Below, piece by piece: positions 33,535-43,034 of a DNA stretch of 64,000 nucleotides (within the stretch, counting starts at the first letter, position 1; the number at the start of each line of letters is the position of its first letter). A model generated the notes under the pieces. The model made no database searches and was not told the DNA's origin. It saw only the letters and a program-made list of their open reading frames with translations. The DNA lies in the NCBI GenBank assembly GCA_020161655.1, contig JAIUPC010000004.1, positions 248,001-312,000 of the forward strand, given 5' to 3'. The position numbers and the translations under genes are program-made. The stretch is from Pseudomonadota bacterium. GTDB taxonomy: Bacteria; Pseudomonadota; Alphaproteobacteria; Rhodobacterales; Rhodobacteraceae.

Positions 33535-35222
33535 CAGTTGCCGAGGATCGTCGGCAGGCGCAGGCCGTTGTCCTTCGCGCTCTGCACGGCGATGTCATAG
33601 CCCGCATCGGCATGGCGCCAGACGCCCGAGGCCGGGTCGTTCCAGAGAACGCGCTCCAACCGCTTCGCGGCCTCCGGCGTGCCGTCGGCGACGATGACGA
33701 CGCCCGAGTGCTGGCTGAAACCCATGCCGACGCCGCCGCCGTGGTGGAGCGACACCCAGGTCGCTCCGCTCGCGGTGTTGACCAGCGCGTTGAGAAGCGG
33801 CCAGTCCGACACCGCGTCCGAGCCGTCCTTCATGCTTTCCGTCTCGCGGTTGGGCGAGGCGACAGAGCCAGAGTCGAGGTGATCGCGGCCAATCACGACC
33901 GGGGCTTTCAATTCACCCGAAGCCACCATCTCGTTGAACATCAACCCGGCGCGGTGGCGGTCGCCAAGGCCGATCCAGCAGATGCGGGCGGGCAGGCCCT
34001 GGAAGGCGATCCGGTCGCGCGCCATGTCGAGCCAGTTGTGGAGGTGCTTGTTCTCGGGGAACAATTTCTTCATCGCGGCGTCGGTCTTGTAGATATCTTC
34101 CGGGTCGCCGGAGAGGGCGCACCAGCGGAAGGGGCCGATGCCCTTGCAGAAGAGGGGGCGGATATAGGCGGGAACGAAGCCGGGGAAGGCGAAGGCATTC
34201 TCAAGCCCTTCCTCCTTCGCGACTTGGCGGATGTTGTTGCCATAGTCGAGCGTCGGGACGCCGGCGTTCCAGAAATCGACCATCGCCGCGACATGGATCT
34301 TCATCGCGGCGCGGGCGGCCTTTTCGACGGCTTTCGGATCGCTTTCCTGCTTCGCGCGCCATTCGGCGACGGTCCAGCCCAGCGGCAGGTAGCCGTGGAC
34401 CGGATCATGGGCGGAGGTCTGGTCGGTCACGATGTCGGGGCGCATGCCGCCGGCCTTCATGCGGCGGTAGATTTCCGGGAACACATCGGCGGCGTTGCCG
34501 ATCAGCGCCACCGACTTCGCCTCGCCGGCCTTGGTCCACTGGTCGATCAGCGCCAGCGCCTCGTCGAGCGTATGGGCCTTGGCGTCGCAATAGCGGGTGC
34601 GGATGCGGAAGTCGGCGCGCGTCTCGTCGCATTCGACGGCGAGGCAGCAGGCCCCGGCCATGACGGCGGCGAGGGGCTGGGCGCCGCCCATGCCGCCAAG
34701 GCCGCCGGTGAGAATCCACTTGCCCTTGAGGCTGCCGCCATAGTGCTGACGACCGGCCTCGGCGAAGGTCTCATAGGTGCCCTGCACGATGCCCTGGGTG
34801 CCGATGTAGATCCAGGACCCGGCGGTCATCTGGCCGTACATCATCAGGCCCTTCTTATCGAGCTCGTTGAAATGGTCCCAATTGGCCCAATGCGGCACGA
34901 GGTTCGAGTTGGCGATCAGGACGCGCGGCGCGTCGGCATGGGTCTTCACCACCGCAACCGGGCGGCCCGACTGGACGACGAGCGTTTCATCGGCTTCCAG
35001 ATCCTTCAGCGTCGCGACGATGCGGTCGAAGTCGTCCCAGGTGCGGGCGGCGCGGCCGATGCCGCCGTAGACCACCAGCTCATGCGGGTTTTCGGCCACG
35101 TCGGGGTGGAGGTTGTTCATCAGCATCCGCATCGCGGCCTCGGTCTGCCAGGTCTTGGCGGTCTTTTTCGGGCCGGTCGGCGGGTAGATGTCGCGGGTGT
35201 TGTGGCGGGGATTGTCGGTCAT
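33534..35222 (-). CDS. hutU: urocanate hydratase
   Basis: 562 aa, the normal length of urocanase, which adds water to urocanate to give imidazolone propionate with bound NAD+. Seen: [24 protein letters not shown] at the start, [16 protein letters not shown] for the NAD-binding loop, and [19 protein letters not shown] with the active-site Cys. ATG 35222 follows GAGGTGACGCC; longer in-frame extension is Arg-rich noncoding sequence. Four bases separate it from hutG. Confidence 0.95.
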   Translation of the reverse strand: MTDNPRHNTRDIYPPTGPKKTAKTWQTEAAMRMLMNNLHPDVAENPHELVVYGGIGRAARTWDDFDRIVATLKDLEADETLVVQSGRPVAVVKTHADAPRVLIANSNLVPHWANWDHFNELDKKGLMMYGQMTAGSWIYIGTQGIVQGTYETFAEAGRQHYGGSLKGKWILTGGLGGMGGAQPLAAVMAGACCLAVECDETRADFRIRTRYCDAKAHTLDEALALIDQWTKAGEAKSVALIGNAADVFPEIYRRMKAGGMRPDIVTDQTSAHDPVHGYLPLGWTVAEWRAKQESDPKAVEKAARAAMKIHVAAMVDFWNAGVPTLDYGNNIRQVAKEEGLENAFAFPGFVPAYIRPLFCKGIGPFRWCALSGDPEDIYKTDAAMKKLFPENKHLHNWLDMARDRIAFQGLPARICWIGLGDRHRAGLMFNEMVASGELKAPVVIGRDHLDSGSVASPNRETESMKDGSDAVSDWPLLNALVNTASGATWVSLHHGGGVGMGFSQHSGVVIVADGTPEAAKRLERVLWNDPASGVWRHADAGYDIAVQSAKDNGLRLPTILGN

Positions 35223-35226
35223 GGCG

Positions 35227-36033
35227 TCACCTCGGTTGGGCAAGGGAAGGGGCAAGGTCGGCAAGGCGGGAAAGCATCCGGGCAAGGACCGGGCGCAGGG
35301 CGGCGGCCTTTTCCGGATCGTAAAGGAAGGGCGGGGCTTCACTGGCAAGGTGGCTAACTTGCGCAAGCTCCATCTGGATCGCGTGGACGCCGTCCTTGGG
35401 CTGGCCGTAATGGCGCGTCGTCCAGCCGCCCTTGAAGCGACCGTTGAGGACGTTGGTCCGGCCCGAAGCGCGGGCTTCCTCGACCACCGCCGCCTCGATG
35501 CGCGGATCGCAGGTCGCGCCGCCATTGGTGCCGGTGTTGAAATCCGGCAGCGTGCCGTCGAAAAGCCAGGGGATCACCGAGCGGATCGAATGGCAATCCC
35601 AGAGGATCGCTGTGCCGTGGCGCGCCTTGACCCGCGCGACCTCTGCCGCAAGGGCGGCGTGATAGGGCGCATGGAACTGGTTCAGCCGGTCTTCGATCTC
35701 GGCCTTGGCGGGCGAGGCGCCGGGCAGCCAGATCGGCGTGCTGTCGAAGGTCGTCGTCGGGACGAGGTCGGTTGTCGTCGCGCCGGGGTAGAGGCTTTCG
35801 CCGGAAGGGTCGCGGTTCGCGTCGATCACGTAGCGGTGGAAGGTCGCGCGCACCACCGTCAGGCCGGGGATGAGACCGTCATAGAGCCGGTCGATATGCC
35901 AGTCGGTATCGCGGAGGACGCGGCCCTCTTCGTTCAGCTTTACGCGGATCGCGTCGGGAACGAAGGTCCCGGCATGGGGCATGCCGAGGATGATGGGGCC
36001 ATCGCCCCGGGTGACGGCGACGACCGTGCTCAT
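35227..36033 (-). CDS. hutG: N-formylglutamate deformylase
   Basis: 268 aa. Hydrolyses N-formylglutamate, the last step of the five-step route. [24 protein letters not shown] and [10 protein letters not shown] carry the zinc ligands of the family; ending with [23 protein letters not shown]. It overlaps hutH by four bases. Confidence 0.93.
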   Translation of the reverse strand: MSTVVAVTRGDGPIILGMPHAGTFVPDAIRVKLNEEGRVLRDTDWHIDRLYDGLIPGLTVVRATFHRYVIDANRDPSGESLYPGATTTDLVPTTTFDSTPIWLPGASPAKAEIEDRLNQFHAPYHAALAAEVARVKARHGTAILWDCHSIRSVIPWLFDGTLPDFNTGTNGGATCDPRIEAAVVEEARASGRTNVLNGRFKGGWTTRHYGQPKDGVHAIQMELAQVSHLASEAPPFLYDPEKAAALRPVLARMLSRLADLAPSLAQPR

Positions 36034-37565
36034 GCCGAAAGCCCCGGCAGGATGTCCTTGCCCGCCGCTTCGGCCAAAGCGCCTGTCGCCACCAGATCGC
36101 CGGCGGCGGCCAGATCGCCTGCCATGTAGCGATCCTCGGCCAGGGTCGGGATCTTTGCGCGAACGGCGGCCTTAACGGCAAGAAGGCGCGGCGAGGTCAC
36201 ATGCGGGGCGCGGAACTCGACACCCTGCGCGCCCATCATCGCCTCGACCCCCAAGATCCAGAAGAGGTTCTGCGTCATCGGCATAAGCCGCCGGGCGCCG
36301 TGGCAGGCCATGGAGACGTGATCCTCCTGATTGGCCGAGGTCGGCGTGGAGTCGATCGACGCCGGATGCGCCATCTGCTTGTTTTCGCTCATCAGGGCGG
36401 CGGTCGTCACCTCGGCGATCATCAGGCCGGAGTTGAGGCCGGGCTTCGGCGTCAGGAACCCCGGCAGGCCGTAGCTGAGCGCGGGATCGACGAGAAGCGC
36501 CACGCGCCGCTGCGCGATGGCGCCGATCTCGGCCACGGCAAGGGCGATCATGTCGGCGGCAAGGGCCACCGGCTCGGCATGGAAGTTGCCGCCGGAAACG
36601 ACGGAGCCATCCGACAGCACGAGGGGGTTGTCGGTCGCGGCATTCGCCTCGATCTCAAGCGTGCGGCCGGCCTGCCTGAGAACATCAAGGCAGGCGCCAT
36701 CGACCTGCGGCTGGCAGCGCAGGCAATAGGGGTCCTGCACCCGTTCGTCATTGTCGGTGTGGGAGGCGCGGATGCCCGAACCGTCCATCAGCACGCGGAG
36801 CGCCTTCGCGACCTCGATCTGGCCCGCGTGGCCGCGCAGGTCATGGATCTCGGCAGCAAAGGGCGCGGTCGAGCCCATCGCGGCATCGGTCGACAGGGCA
36901 CCGGTGACAATGGCGGCCTGAAGTGCCCGCTTGGCGCGGAAGAGGCCGGCCAGCGCCAGAGCGTTCGACACCTGCGTGCCGTTGATGAGGGCGAGGCCTT
37001 CCTTGGCCTGAAGCTCAACCGGTTGCAGCCCCGCCTTTTTCAGCGCCTCTGCCGCCGCCATCGTGGCACCTTTGAAGGTCGCCTCGCTATGGCCCATCAT
37101 CACGGCGGCCATATGGGCAAGGGGGGCGAGATCGCCCGAAGCGCCGACCGAGCCCTTTTCGGGGATCACCGGCAGGACGCCCTTGGCGAGCATACCTTCA
37201 AGCAGCGCCACCAGCGCCGGCCTGACGCCCGAAGCGCCCCGGCCAAGCGACAGAAGCTTCAGGGACAGGATCAGCCGCACGACATTTTCCGGCAAGGGAT
37301 CGCCCACGCCGCAGCAATGCGACAGGATCAGGTTGCGCTGGAGCGTCGCCACATCATCCCGTGCAATGCGGATCGAGGCGAGTTTGCCGAAGCCGGTGTT
37401 GACGCCGTAGACGGCCTCATTCCCCGCCGCGACCTCGGCGATCCGCGCCGCGGACCGTTCGATCCCCGCCATTGCCTGCGGGGCAAGGGCCACCGGCATT
37501 CCCTGCCAGTAGATATCCTCAAGATCGGCGAGCGTCACGGCACCGGGCACGAGATTGCGTGTCAT
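36030..37565 (-). CDS. hutH: histidine ammonia-lyase
   Basis: 511 aa. Converts L-histidine to urocanate and ammonia. The self-made MIO cofactor tripeptide ASG is in [15 protein letters not shown] near residue 142. Other signatures are [27 protein letters not shown] and [11 protein letters not shown]. Full length; overlaps hutG and follows hutI by one base. Confidence 0.95.
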   Translation of the reverse strand: MTRNLVPGAVTLADLEDIYWQGMPVALAPQAMAGIERSAARIAEVAAGNEAVYGVNTGFGKLASIRIARDDVATLQRNLILSHCCGVGDPLPENVVRLILSLKLLSLGRGASGVRPALVALLEGMLAKGVLPVIPEKGSVGASGDLAPLAHMAAVMMGHSEATFKGATMAAAEALKKAGLQPVELQAKEGLALINGTQVSNALALAGLFRAKRALQAAIVTGALSTDAAMGSTAPFAAEIHDLRGHAGQIEVAKALRVLMDGSGIRASHTDNDERVQDPYCLRCQPQVDGACLDVLRQAGRTLEIEANAATDNPLVLSDGSVVSGGNFHAEPVALAADMIALAVAEIGAIAQRRVALLVDPALSYGLPGFLTPKPGLNSGLMIAEVTTAALMSENKQMAHPASIDSTPTSANQEDHVSMACHGARRLMPMTQNLFWILGVEAMMGAQGVEFRAPHVTSPRLLAVKAAVRAKIPTLAEDRYMAGDLAAAGDLVATGALAEAAGKDILPGLSA

Positions 37566-37566
37566 G

Positions 37567-38769
37567 TCAGACCTTCTGTCCTTTGAAATAACGGGCGTGG
37601 AGCGGGTTGAAGCCCATCGGGTTCACCAGTTCGGCGGGGCTTTCGGCGTTCCAGATGGCAAGATCGGCGGCAAGGCCCGGCGCGATGCGCCCGGTTTCAG
37701 CGCCGAGACCGAGGGCTTTCGCGGCATTCGCCGTGGTACCCTTCAGGCATTCATCGACCGTCAGGCCGAAAAGCACCGCCGCCATGTTCATGGCGAGGAG
37801 GAGCGAGGTCATCGGCGAGGTGCCGGGGTTCGCATCCGTCGAGACGGCTATGTCGCAGCCCGCTTCGCGGAGTGCCTGAACCGGCGGGACTTTCGTTTCG
37901 CGCAGCATGTAGAAAGCGCCGGGCAGAAGCACGGCGACGGTTCCGGCAGCGGCCATCGCGCGGGCGTCATCTTCGGTCATGTATTCGAGATGGTCGGCCG
38001 AGAGGCCGCCGTGACGGGCGGTCAGCGCGGCGCCGCCCTGCCAGGAGAGCTGTTCGGCATGAAGCTTGACCGGCAGGCCGAGGTCATGGGCCTTGGCAAA
38101 GACCCGGTCGATTTCTGCGGGCGTGAAGGCGAGATGCTCGCAGAACCCGTCCACGGCGTCGACCAGCCCCTCGGCATGGGCCACCTCCATGCCGGCCAGC
38201 ACCACGCGCTCGATATAGCCGGCGCGGTCGTCCTTGAACTCCGGCGGCAGCGCATGGGCGGCGAGCCAGGTGGTGCGGATGCGAACCGGGCGCAGCGTTG
38301 CGAGCTTCCGCGCGGCGCGGAGCATGCGGATTTCACTCTCGACCGAAAGCCCGTAGCCCGACTTGATCTCAACCGTGCCGACGCCTTCGCTGAGCAGGCT
38401 GTCGAGCCGGGGCAGGGCCTGTTCGACCAGCGCGTGCACCGAAGCTTCGCGCGTCGCCCGCATGGTCGAGACGATGCCACCGCCTGCCGCCGCGATCTCG
38501 GCATAGCTCGCACCCTCAAGCCGCATCTGGAATTCGCGGGCGCGGTTGCCGCCATAGACAAGGTGGGTGTGGCAATCGATCAGCGCCGGCGTCACCAGCC
38601 GCCCGCCGCAGTCAATGTGCGCGGCCTCAGGCGGTGCGTCCAGCCCGGTGCCGACGGCGGCGATCTGGCCGTCGCGGATCAGGATCTCGCCTGCGGTGAT
38701 TCCGCTGTCCGCGCCGGTGAAAAGGCGCGCATTGGTCCAGAGTTGCGGGGATTTTTCGCTGACGGTCAT
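37567..38769 (-). CDS. hutI: imidazolonepropionase
   Basis: 400 aa amidohydrolase that opens imidazolone propionate to formiminoglutamate. Metal ligands are visible in [19 protein letters not shown] and [10 protein letters not shown]. First gene of the operon on this strand; ATG 38769 lies 85 bases from the divergent hutF start. Confidence 0.95.
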   Translation of the reverse strand: MTVSEKSPQLWTNARLFTGADSGITAGEILIRDGQIAAVGTGLDAPPEAAHIDCGGRLVTPALIDCHTHLVYGGNRAREFQMRLEGASYAEIAAAGGGIVSTMRATREASVHALVEQALPRLDSLLSEGVGTVEIKSGYGLSVESEIRMLRAARKLATLRPVRIRTTWLAAHALPPEFKDDRAGYIERVVLAGMEVAHAEGLVDAVDGFCEHLAFTPAEIDRVFAKAHDLGLPVKLHAEQLSWQGGAALTARHGGLSADHLEYMTEDDARAMAAAGTVAVLLPGAFYMLRETKVPPVQALREAGCDIAVSTDANPGTSPMTSLLLAMNMAAVLFGLTVDECLKGTTANAAKALGLGAETGRIAPGLAADLAIWNAESPAELVNPMGFNPLHARYFKGQKV

Positions 38770-38795
38770 CGGGAATCTCTTTCGCGGCGGCGAGA

Positions 38796-38812
38796 ATAAG
38801 TATATACATATT
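38796..38812. promoter_or_regulatory. candidate HutC operator between hutI and hutF
   Basis: AAGTATATACATAT resembles the TGTATATACA core recognised by HutC in other bacteria and is AT-rich in a GC-rich context. It can serve both divergent promoters. Confidence 0.65.
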
Positions 38813-38854
38813 GTTGCGTTTGGAAAGCATTTCGTGAACGGGGCGGAGGACAGG

Positions 38855-40204
38855 ATGACGGAAGCGGTCTTTGCGGCAGAGGCGCTCTTGCCGGGTGGCT
38901 GGGCCAGGGATGTGCGGATCGTGGTCGATGGCGCGATGATCGCTTCGGTGATGGACGGTGCTACGCCCAAGGCCGGCGACACCCGTGCCGAGGCGCTCAT
39001 TCCGGGGATGCCGAACCTTCACAGCCACACCTTCCAGCGCGCGATGGCCGGGCTGACGGAACGGCGCGGCCCCTCTGCCGACAGCTTCTGGACCTGGCGC
39101 GACCTGATGTACCGCTTCGCCTTGTCGCTGACCCCGGAGGAGGTGCAGGCGATCGCCGAGATGGCCTGCGTGGAGATGCTTGAGACGGGCTTCACCCGGC
39201 TGGGCGAGTTCCACTATCTCCACCACGCTGCCGATGGCCGTCGCCATGCCAACCCGGCCGAAATGTCGCACCGCATCATCGCGGCGGCTGAGGTGACCGG
39301 TATCCACCTGACATTGCTGCCAGTTTTCTACGCCCATTCCAACTTCGGCGGCGCAGCACCTTCCGAGAGCCAGCGGCGCTTCATCAACGATGTCGATAGC
39401 TACGGAGAGCTTTTCGCCAGAGCCAAGGCCGGGATCCGCCGCCCGCTTGACCGCATCGGCATCGCGCCGCACAGCCTGCGCGCGGCGACGGATGAGGAAA
39501 ACGCGCGGCTTCTCGAAGTTCATCCCGACGGGCCGGTCCATGTCCATATCGCCGAACAGATGCGCGAGGTCGAGGATTGCGTTTCATGGTCCGGCCAGCG
39601 ACCCGTCGAGCGGCTCTTGTCGCAGTTCGATGTCAACGGCCGCTGGTGCCTGATCCACGCAACCCACCTGACCGAGGCCGAACGCCGTGGGATCGTCGCC
39701 TCTGGCGCGGTGGCGGGGCTTTGCCCGGTGACGGAAGCGAACCTTGGCGACGGTCTTTTCCCGGCGCGGGAGTTTCTGGCCGAAGGCGGGCGCTTCGGCA
39801 TCGGCAGCGACAGCAATGTCGAGATCTCTGTCGCCGAGGAACTGAAGATTCTGGAATACGGTCAACGGCTTGCGCACCGCCTGCGCAATGTGCTGACCAC
39901 TGGCGAAAGCTCCACCGGCGGCACCCTTCTGCGCGGCGCGCTTGAGGGCGGGGCGCAGGCGCTGGGCGCGCCGGAGGCGGCGCTATCCGCTGGGGCGCCG
40001 GCGGATATGGTGGCGCTTACCGACCGCGCTGGCCTGACCTCCGCCGGGGACCGGGTGCTTGACCGCTGGGTCTTTGGCGCCGATGTGGCGGTTGCCGATG
40101 TCTGGGTCGGTGGCGCGCATGTCGTGACCGGGGGGCGTCATCGGGAGCGGGAGCGTATCGCGGCGGGCTTCGCGCGGACGATGAAACGGCTGGCGGAAGG
40201 CTGA
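38855..40204 (+). CDS. hutF: formimidoylglutamate deiminase
   Basis: 449 aa amidohydrolase making N-formylglutamate from formiminoglutamate, the branch that needs hut[20 protein letters not shown] holds the first metal His pair, [14 protein letters not shown] and [10 protein letters not shown] later ligands, and [17 protein letters not shown] the Asp. ATG 38855 has GGAGGACAGG upstream; a longer in-frame extension reads through the hutI start and is noncoding. Confidence 0.94.
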   Translation: MTEAVFAAEALLPGGWARDVRIVVDGAMIASVMDGATPKAGDTRAEALIPGMPNLHSHTFQRAMAGLTERRGPSADSFWTWRDLMYRFALSLTPEEVQAIAEMACVEMLETGFTRLGEFHYLHHAADGRRHANPAEMSHRIIAAAEVTGIHLTLLPVFYAHSNFGGAAPSESQRRFINDVDSYGELFARAKAGIRRPLDRIGIAPHSLRAATDEENARLLEVHPDGPVHVHIAEQMREVEDCVSWSGQRPVERLLSQFDVNGRWCLIHATHLTEAERRGIVASGAVAGLCPVTEANLGDGLFPAREFLAEGGRFGIGSDSNVEISVAEELKILEYGQRLAHRLRNVLTTGESSTGGTLLRGALEGGAQALGAPEAALSAGAPADMVALTDRAGLTSAGDRVLDRWVFGADVAVADVWVGGAHVVTGGRHRERERIAAGFARTMKRLAEG

Positions 40205-40323
40205 TGCGGACGTCCGGGTGATTCTTTCTTAACCGACTCGTCTTTAAGTTGTCAGATTTGCTTTTCCGGCGACTTGTTCCACCAGGGAAACGATCAACCT
40301 CTTGTGGCGCGACATCGTTCATT

Positions 40324-40338
40324 ACAACTTAGAGTTGT
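40324..40338. repeat. inverted repeat in the leader of the 57-aa gene
   Basis: ACAACT-TAG-AGTTGT, a perfect 6-bp dyad in an AT-rich part of the 272-base gap after hutF. It is followed directly by CAAAGTTTTGG. It could be an operator. Nothing else in the gap looks like a gene. Confidence 0.45.
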
Positions 40339-40476
40339 CAAAGTTTTGGCGCTTTTGCGGCGTGTTTCCGGCGCAAACCGGCCATTCTTCCGACATTTCC
40401 ATGCAGAAAGATGGGCATATGTAGCGAGTTAGGCCGTATTTCCGACAACATCACACCCCACCCGGAGGCCCTACAA

Positions 40477-40650
40477 ATGACCGATCTCGTTGAAAAAGCC
40501 CGTCTTGGCCGCGCCAATGCCCTCAACCACATCTCGGGCCGCGCCCATAACATCTTCGCCGACAGCCGCGCCTCGAATGGCCGCCGCTCGCTTCCCGTTG
40601 CCTTCGTCTCCAGCCGCGCCAAACTGGGCGGGCAGGCGACCGTAGTCTGA
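40477..40650 (+). CDS. small basic protein of unknown function (57 aa)
   Basis: 57 aa beginning MTDLVEKARLGRANALNHIS, rich in Arg, Ala and Ser, without a membrane segment or recognised domain. ATG 40477 has a good ribosome binding site (CCCGGAGGCCCTACAA), and the gene ends 28 bases before a strong intrinsic terminator. It therefore has its own transcript with a long leader. A start 22 codons upstream is in frame but lacks a binding site. I do not recognise a function. Confidence 0.6.
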   Translation: MTDLVEKARLGRANALNHISGRAHNIFADSRASNGRRSLPVAFVSSRAKLGGQATVV

Positions 40651-40678
40651 TCCGAGAGACCAGACACATGCTGAACAA

Positions 40679-40713
40679 GGGCGCGGCCGGGGGCACGCGC
40701 CCTTTCCATTTTT
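40679..40713 (+). terminator. intrinsic terminator after the 57-aa gene
   Basis: GGGCGCG (40679-40685), ten-base loop, CGCGCCC (40696-40702), then TTTCCATTTTT. Confidence 0.85.
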
Positions 40714-40796
40714 GAGGGGCGGAGCGATGCAACCAGCGATGCACCGGGCGTACACCCCCCGTACACCGGGCGTGCAGACGCGACCCTGGCCCCGCG

Positions 40797-41306
40797 CTAC
40801 GGCTGTTCTTCGTCGAGTGCTTCCATCCAGCCGTTCTCCCAGGCGAGGAAATCAGCGCTGTTGAGCGTATGGGGATTGGCGGTGAAGGGCTGGCCCTCGC
40901 GCCTTGCGCCGAAGCCCGCATCATAGCTTCGCGCCCGCGGATCGGTTTCGGCGCGGCTTTGGGCGCTGGTGCGGACATGGGCCGCATATTCCGGGTAGAG
41001 CATCAGATCGGACGGATCGAGGCCCTGCGGATGCTGCCGCACCGCCGCCGCGCCGCGCGGGGTCAGCTTCCAGACACCGGGGCCCGCCAGGGCGAGAAGC
41101 CCGGCAATCTCGAACTGGCCGATGTGGCCGGCGAACCGTTCCCGGATTTCGTCGCGCGGGATGGGCAGGTGTTCATGGGCCATGGCGAGCAAGGCGGCCA
41201 GACGGTCGGTGCAATCCGCGACCGTGACCGCACCGGCGGCGCCTGACTGCAGGATCACCGCGGTAAGCGACGGGGTGCCGAGGAGCGGAAAGTCATTCTC
41301 GAACAT
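40797..41306 (-). CDS. winged-helix (Mrr N-terminal-like) protein with an RMF-like C-terminal segment
   Basis: 169 aa. Residues about 60-100 (IGQFEIAGLLALAGPGVWKLTPRGAAAVRQHPQGLDPSDL) match the winged-helix domain found at the N-terminus of Mrr endonucleases, but no nuclease domain follows. Residues about 125-165 (SYDAGFGARREGQPFTANPH ... WENGWMEA) have the two-Gly, NP and W..GW pattern of ribosome modulation factor/CrpP-like domains. Start at ATG 41306; upstream in-frame sequence is not protein-like. Function unknown; nucleic acid or ribosome binding is inferred. Confidence 0.7.
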   Translation of the reverse strand: MFENDFPLLGTPSLTAVILQSGAAGAVTVADCTDRLAALLAMAHEHLPIPRDEIRERFAGHIGQFEIAGLLALAGPGVWKLTPRGAAAVRQHPQGLDPSDLMLYPEYAAHVRTSAQSRAETDPRARSYDAGFGARREGQPFTANPHTLNSADFLAWENGWMEALDEEQP

Positions 41307-41377
41307 GATCGCCCGGACTGGATGCCGGGGAAGAGTAACCCGGCGATGCGGCCACGGTAAAGCCGCCCATAGGGGGG

Positions 41378-41455
41378 TCAGAAGATATCGAGAAGATAGA
41401 GCAGTACGATGACGACGACCGGAACGCCGAGCAGCCAGGCGATGATGCCTTTCAT
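41378..41455 (-). CDS. 25-residue single-span membrane peptide
   Basis: The frame reads MKGIIAWLLGVPVVVIVLLY and ends LDIF. It is one hydrophobic helix with a Lys at position 2, preceded by GGGAGAATCTC. Very short proteins of this pattern occur in many proteobacteria, usually unannotated or hypothetical. No function known. Confidence 0.65.
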   Translation of the reverse strand: MKGIIAWLLGVPVVVIVLLYLLDIF

Positions 41456-41652
41456 GAGATTCTCCCGAGTTTGTCCTCATGGGGAACGTGCCGCGCCGGA
41501 CAAAGGTTCCGCTTCAGACGATGAAGCGGGACCAGAGGGGTCCGACGGCATGGGCCAAAACATGCCGAGAACAATCCTGAGTTGAAAATCTTCTTGCGAG
41601 AGGGCAGGGTGCGCGCAACTTTAGGTAGAAGAATGGCAGAGGGAGGCCGTCC

Positions 41653-42477
41653 ATGGCGCAGGGTGGATTTTCGGCCGTCGTCCGCAGTGGCGCGAAAGGG
41701 ATCTCCAAGCACGCGTTCCACGCCGCCGAGGGCCGGTGCCGGTTCGAATCGACGGTCTTCATGCTCGCCCATATGCGCTGCGGATCGACCGCGCTGTCGA
41801 ACGTGATCTGCGCCCACCCGGAGATCTGCGGCTATGGCGAGGCGCAGGTGGTCTATGCCGGCGAGGCCGATATCGGGCTTCTTGCCTTCAAGTCGCTCTA
41901 CAACCGGGCCTGGAAGTCCGATTTCCGCTTCTTTTTCGACAAGGTGCTCTGGAACCATCTCGACGCGGCGGCGGGGCCGGAGTTCTTCAACGCGCGCGCG
42001 GTCTTTTCCTGCCGCAACCCGCGCGACACCATCGCCTCGATCCTGAACCTCGCCACCAAGTCCGACTACATGCGCCGCTTCGATGCGGCGAAGGCCGCGG
42101 ATTACTACGAGCGGCGGATGGAGCGGCTTCTGGAGATGTGGGACCGGTTCCCGCCCGAGCGCCGCATCGGCATCACCCACGACAGGATGATTGCCGAGAC
42201 CGGGCCGGTGCTGACCGAGATTTCCACGATGATCGGGCTGAGGGAGCCATTGGCCAACAGCTATGCGTCCTCCGCCCCGGAGGTGAAGGTCGGCGTGGGC
42301 GACCCCCTCGACGCGGTCCGCTATTCGCGGATCGTGAAGAAGGCAAGCGCTGCGGGGCGGTTCCATGAGGTGGTGGACGGGTTGCCGGGGGACCAGATGC
42401 GGCGGATGTCGGCGCTTTATGCGGAGTTCCGGGAGCGGGTGGAGGTGGCGGCGCGGGCGAGGGCGGCGGTGCATTGA
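41653..42477 (+). CDS. sulfotransferase family protein
   Basis: 274 aa. The PAPS 5'-phosphosulfate loop is MLAHMRCGSTALSNVICAHPEICGYGE near residues 36-62, and the 3'-phosphate site is AVFSCRNPRDTIASILNLATKSDYMRRF. It would transfer sulfate to an unknown acceptor, possibly a glycan. ATG 41653 has AGGGAGGCC upstream. Isolated, with minus-strand small genes on both sides. Confidence 0.8.
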   Translation: MAQGGFSAVVRSGAKGISKHAFHAAEGRCRFESTVFMLAHMRCGSTALSNVICAHPEICGYGEAQVVYAGEADIGLLAFKSLYNRAWKSDFRFFFDKVLWNHLDAAAGPEFFNARAVFSCRNPRDTIASILNLATKSDYMRRFDAAKAADYYERRMERLLEMWDRFPPERRIGITHDRMIAETGPVLTEISTMIGLREPLANSYASSAPEVKVGVGDPLDAVRYSRIVKKASAAGRFHEVVDGLPGDQMRRMSALYAEFRERVEVAARARAAVH

Positions 42478-42565
42478 GGGGGGGGTGCCCGCCGCAGGGC
42501 GGAGGCCGAAAGGGAGAGACGGTTCAGCCGCCGCCCGACGGTGGCAGGCAAGGGCAAGAAAGGTC

Positions 42566-42673
42566 TCAGATCGCCGCCCAGTCGTCGAAAGTCCATTCCC
42601 TCGGCGGTGCCGCGCGCCGTTCGTCGGCGGGTTTTTCCGGCACCGGGCCGGGCGGTTGCGGTTGCCATTGCAT
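42566..42673 (-). CDS. 35-aa ORF downstream of a structured RNA
   Basis: The frame begins MQWQPQPPGPVPEKPADERR and ends REWTFDDWAAI: Pro-rich start, charged middle, aromatic/acidic tail. ATG 42673 is preceded by GAAGGAG with a 7-base spacer, an excellent ribosome binding site, but that site can be hidden in a hairpin. No gene follows on this strand before the antisense sulfotransferase. It could be a small protein or a regulated leader peptide. Not recognised. Confidence 0.5.
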   Translation of the reverse strand: MQWQPQPPGPVPEKPADERRAAPPREWTFDDWAAI

Positions 42674-42693
42674 GGCGGTTCTCCTTCATTTGC

Positions 42694-42817
42694 GAAGGAC
42701 ATGGGGGTGCCGGGCGCAGGTATGCGCGCGTCCGGCGGGGATGTGACCTGTCGTAATCGTCGGCCCGGAAATCGGGGCCGGTGCGGGCCAGATGGCGGCC
42801 CGTTCGAAATGTCCTTC
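42694..42817 (-). ncRNA. candidate riboswitch-like structured leader RNA (124 nt)
   Basis: On the minus strand a 9-bp stem GAAGGACAT/ATGTCCTTC (42809-42817 with 42694-42702) closes three hairpins: CGGGCC-GCCATCT-GGCCCG, CGGCCC-CGATTTCC-GGGCCG, and GCCGG(ACGC)GCGCA-TACC-TGCGC-CCGGC. A 20-odd-nt single-stranded stretch (ACGATTACGACAGGTCAC, then ATCCCC) lies between the second and third. The 3' arm of the closing stem can instead pair as TCCTTC with GAAGGA of the downstream ribosome binding site (42682-42687). It does not match a riboswitch class that I know. Confidence 0.5.
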
Positions 42818-42972
42818 TTCAATGGGATCAGGTTAGCAGAAAGACGGGGGCGGCGCAGGTCGGGAAAACCAGAGGGGGTGGAGGAGAATCGGGGCAAGCC
42901 CCGACCTACGGGGCGGCCAAACGCGGGGCCATCGCCCCGCGTTCCGCGAGCGGGTTCCGTAAGCCCGACCGT

Positions 42973-43004
42973 GCGCCCGCCCTGGGGGCGGGTCGGGCGC
43001 GGCC
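42973..43004. repeat. 32-bp repeat, copy 1 (second copy at 48522-48553)
   Basis: Begins GCGCCCGCCCTGGGGGCGGG and ends TCGGGCGCGGCC, identical to 48522-48553. It contains the hairpin GCCCGCCC...GGGGCGGG. Located just after ettA on its 3' side. The neighbouring 42890-42960 sequence holds further GC-rich hairpins (CGGGGCAAGCCCCG, CGCGGGGCCATCGCCCCGCG). Confidence 0.8.
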
Positions 43005-43034
43005 AGATTTGCACCCTGCCCGGGGCGATGCCTG

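Noticed and set aside
33612-35357. 581-codon plus-strand ORF opposite hutU
   Set aside because: Antisense shadow; hutU motifs are unambiguous on the minus strand.
41452-43014. 520-codon minus-strand ORF through the sulfotransferase and the structured RNA
   Set aside because: It runs antisense to the sulfotransferase and through hairpin-rich DNA; no protein motif.
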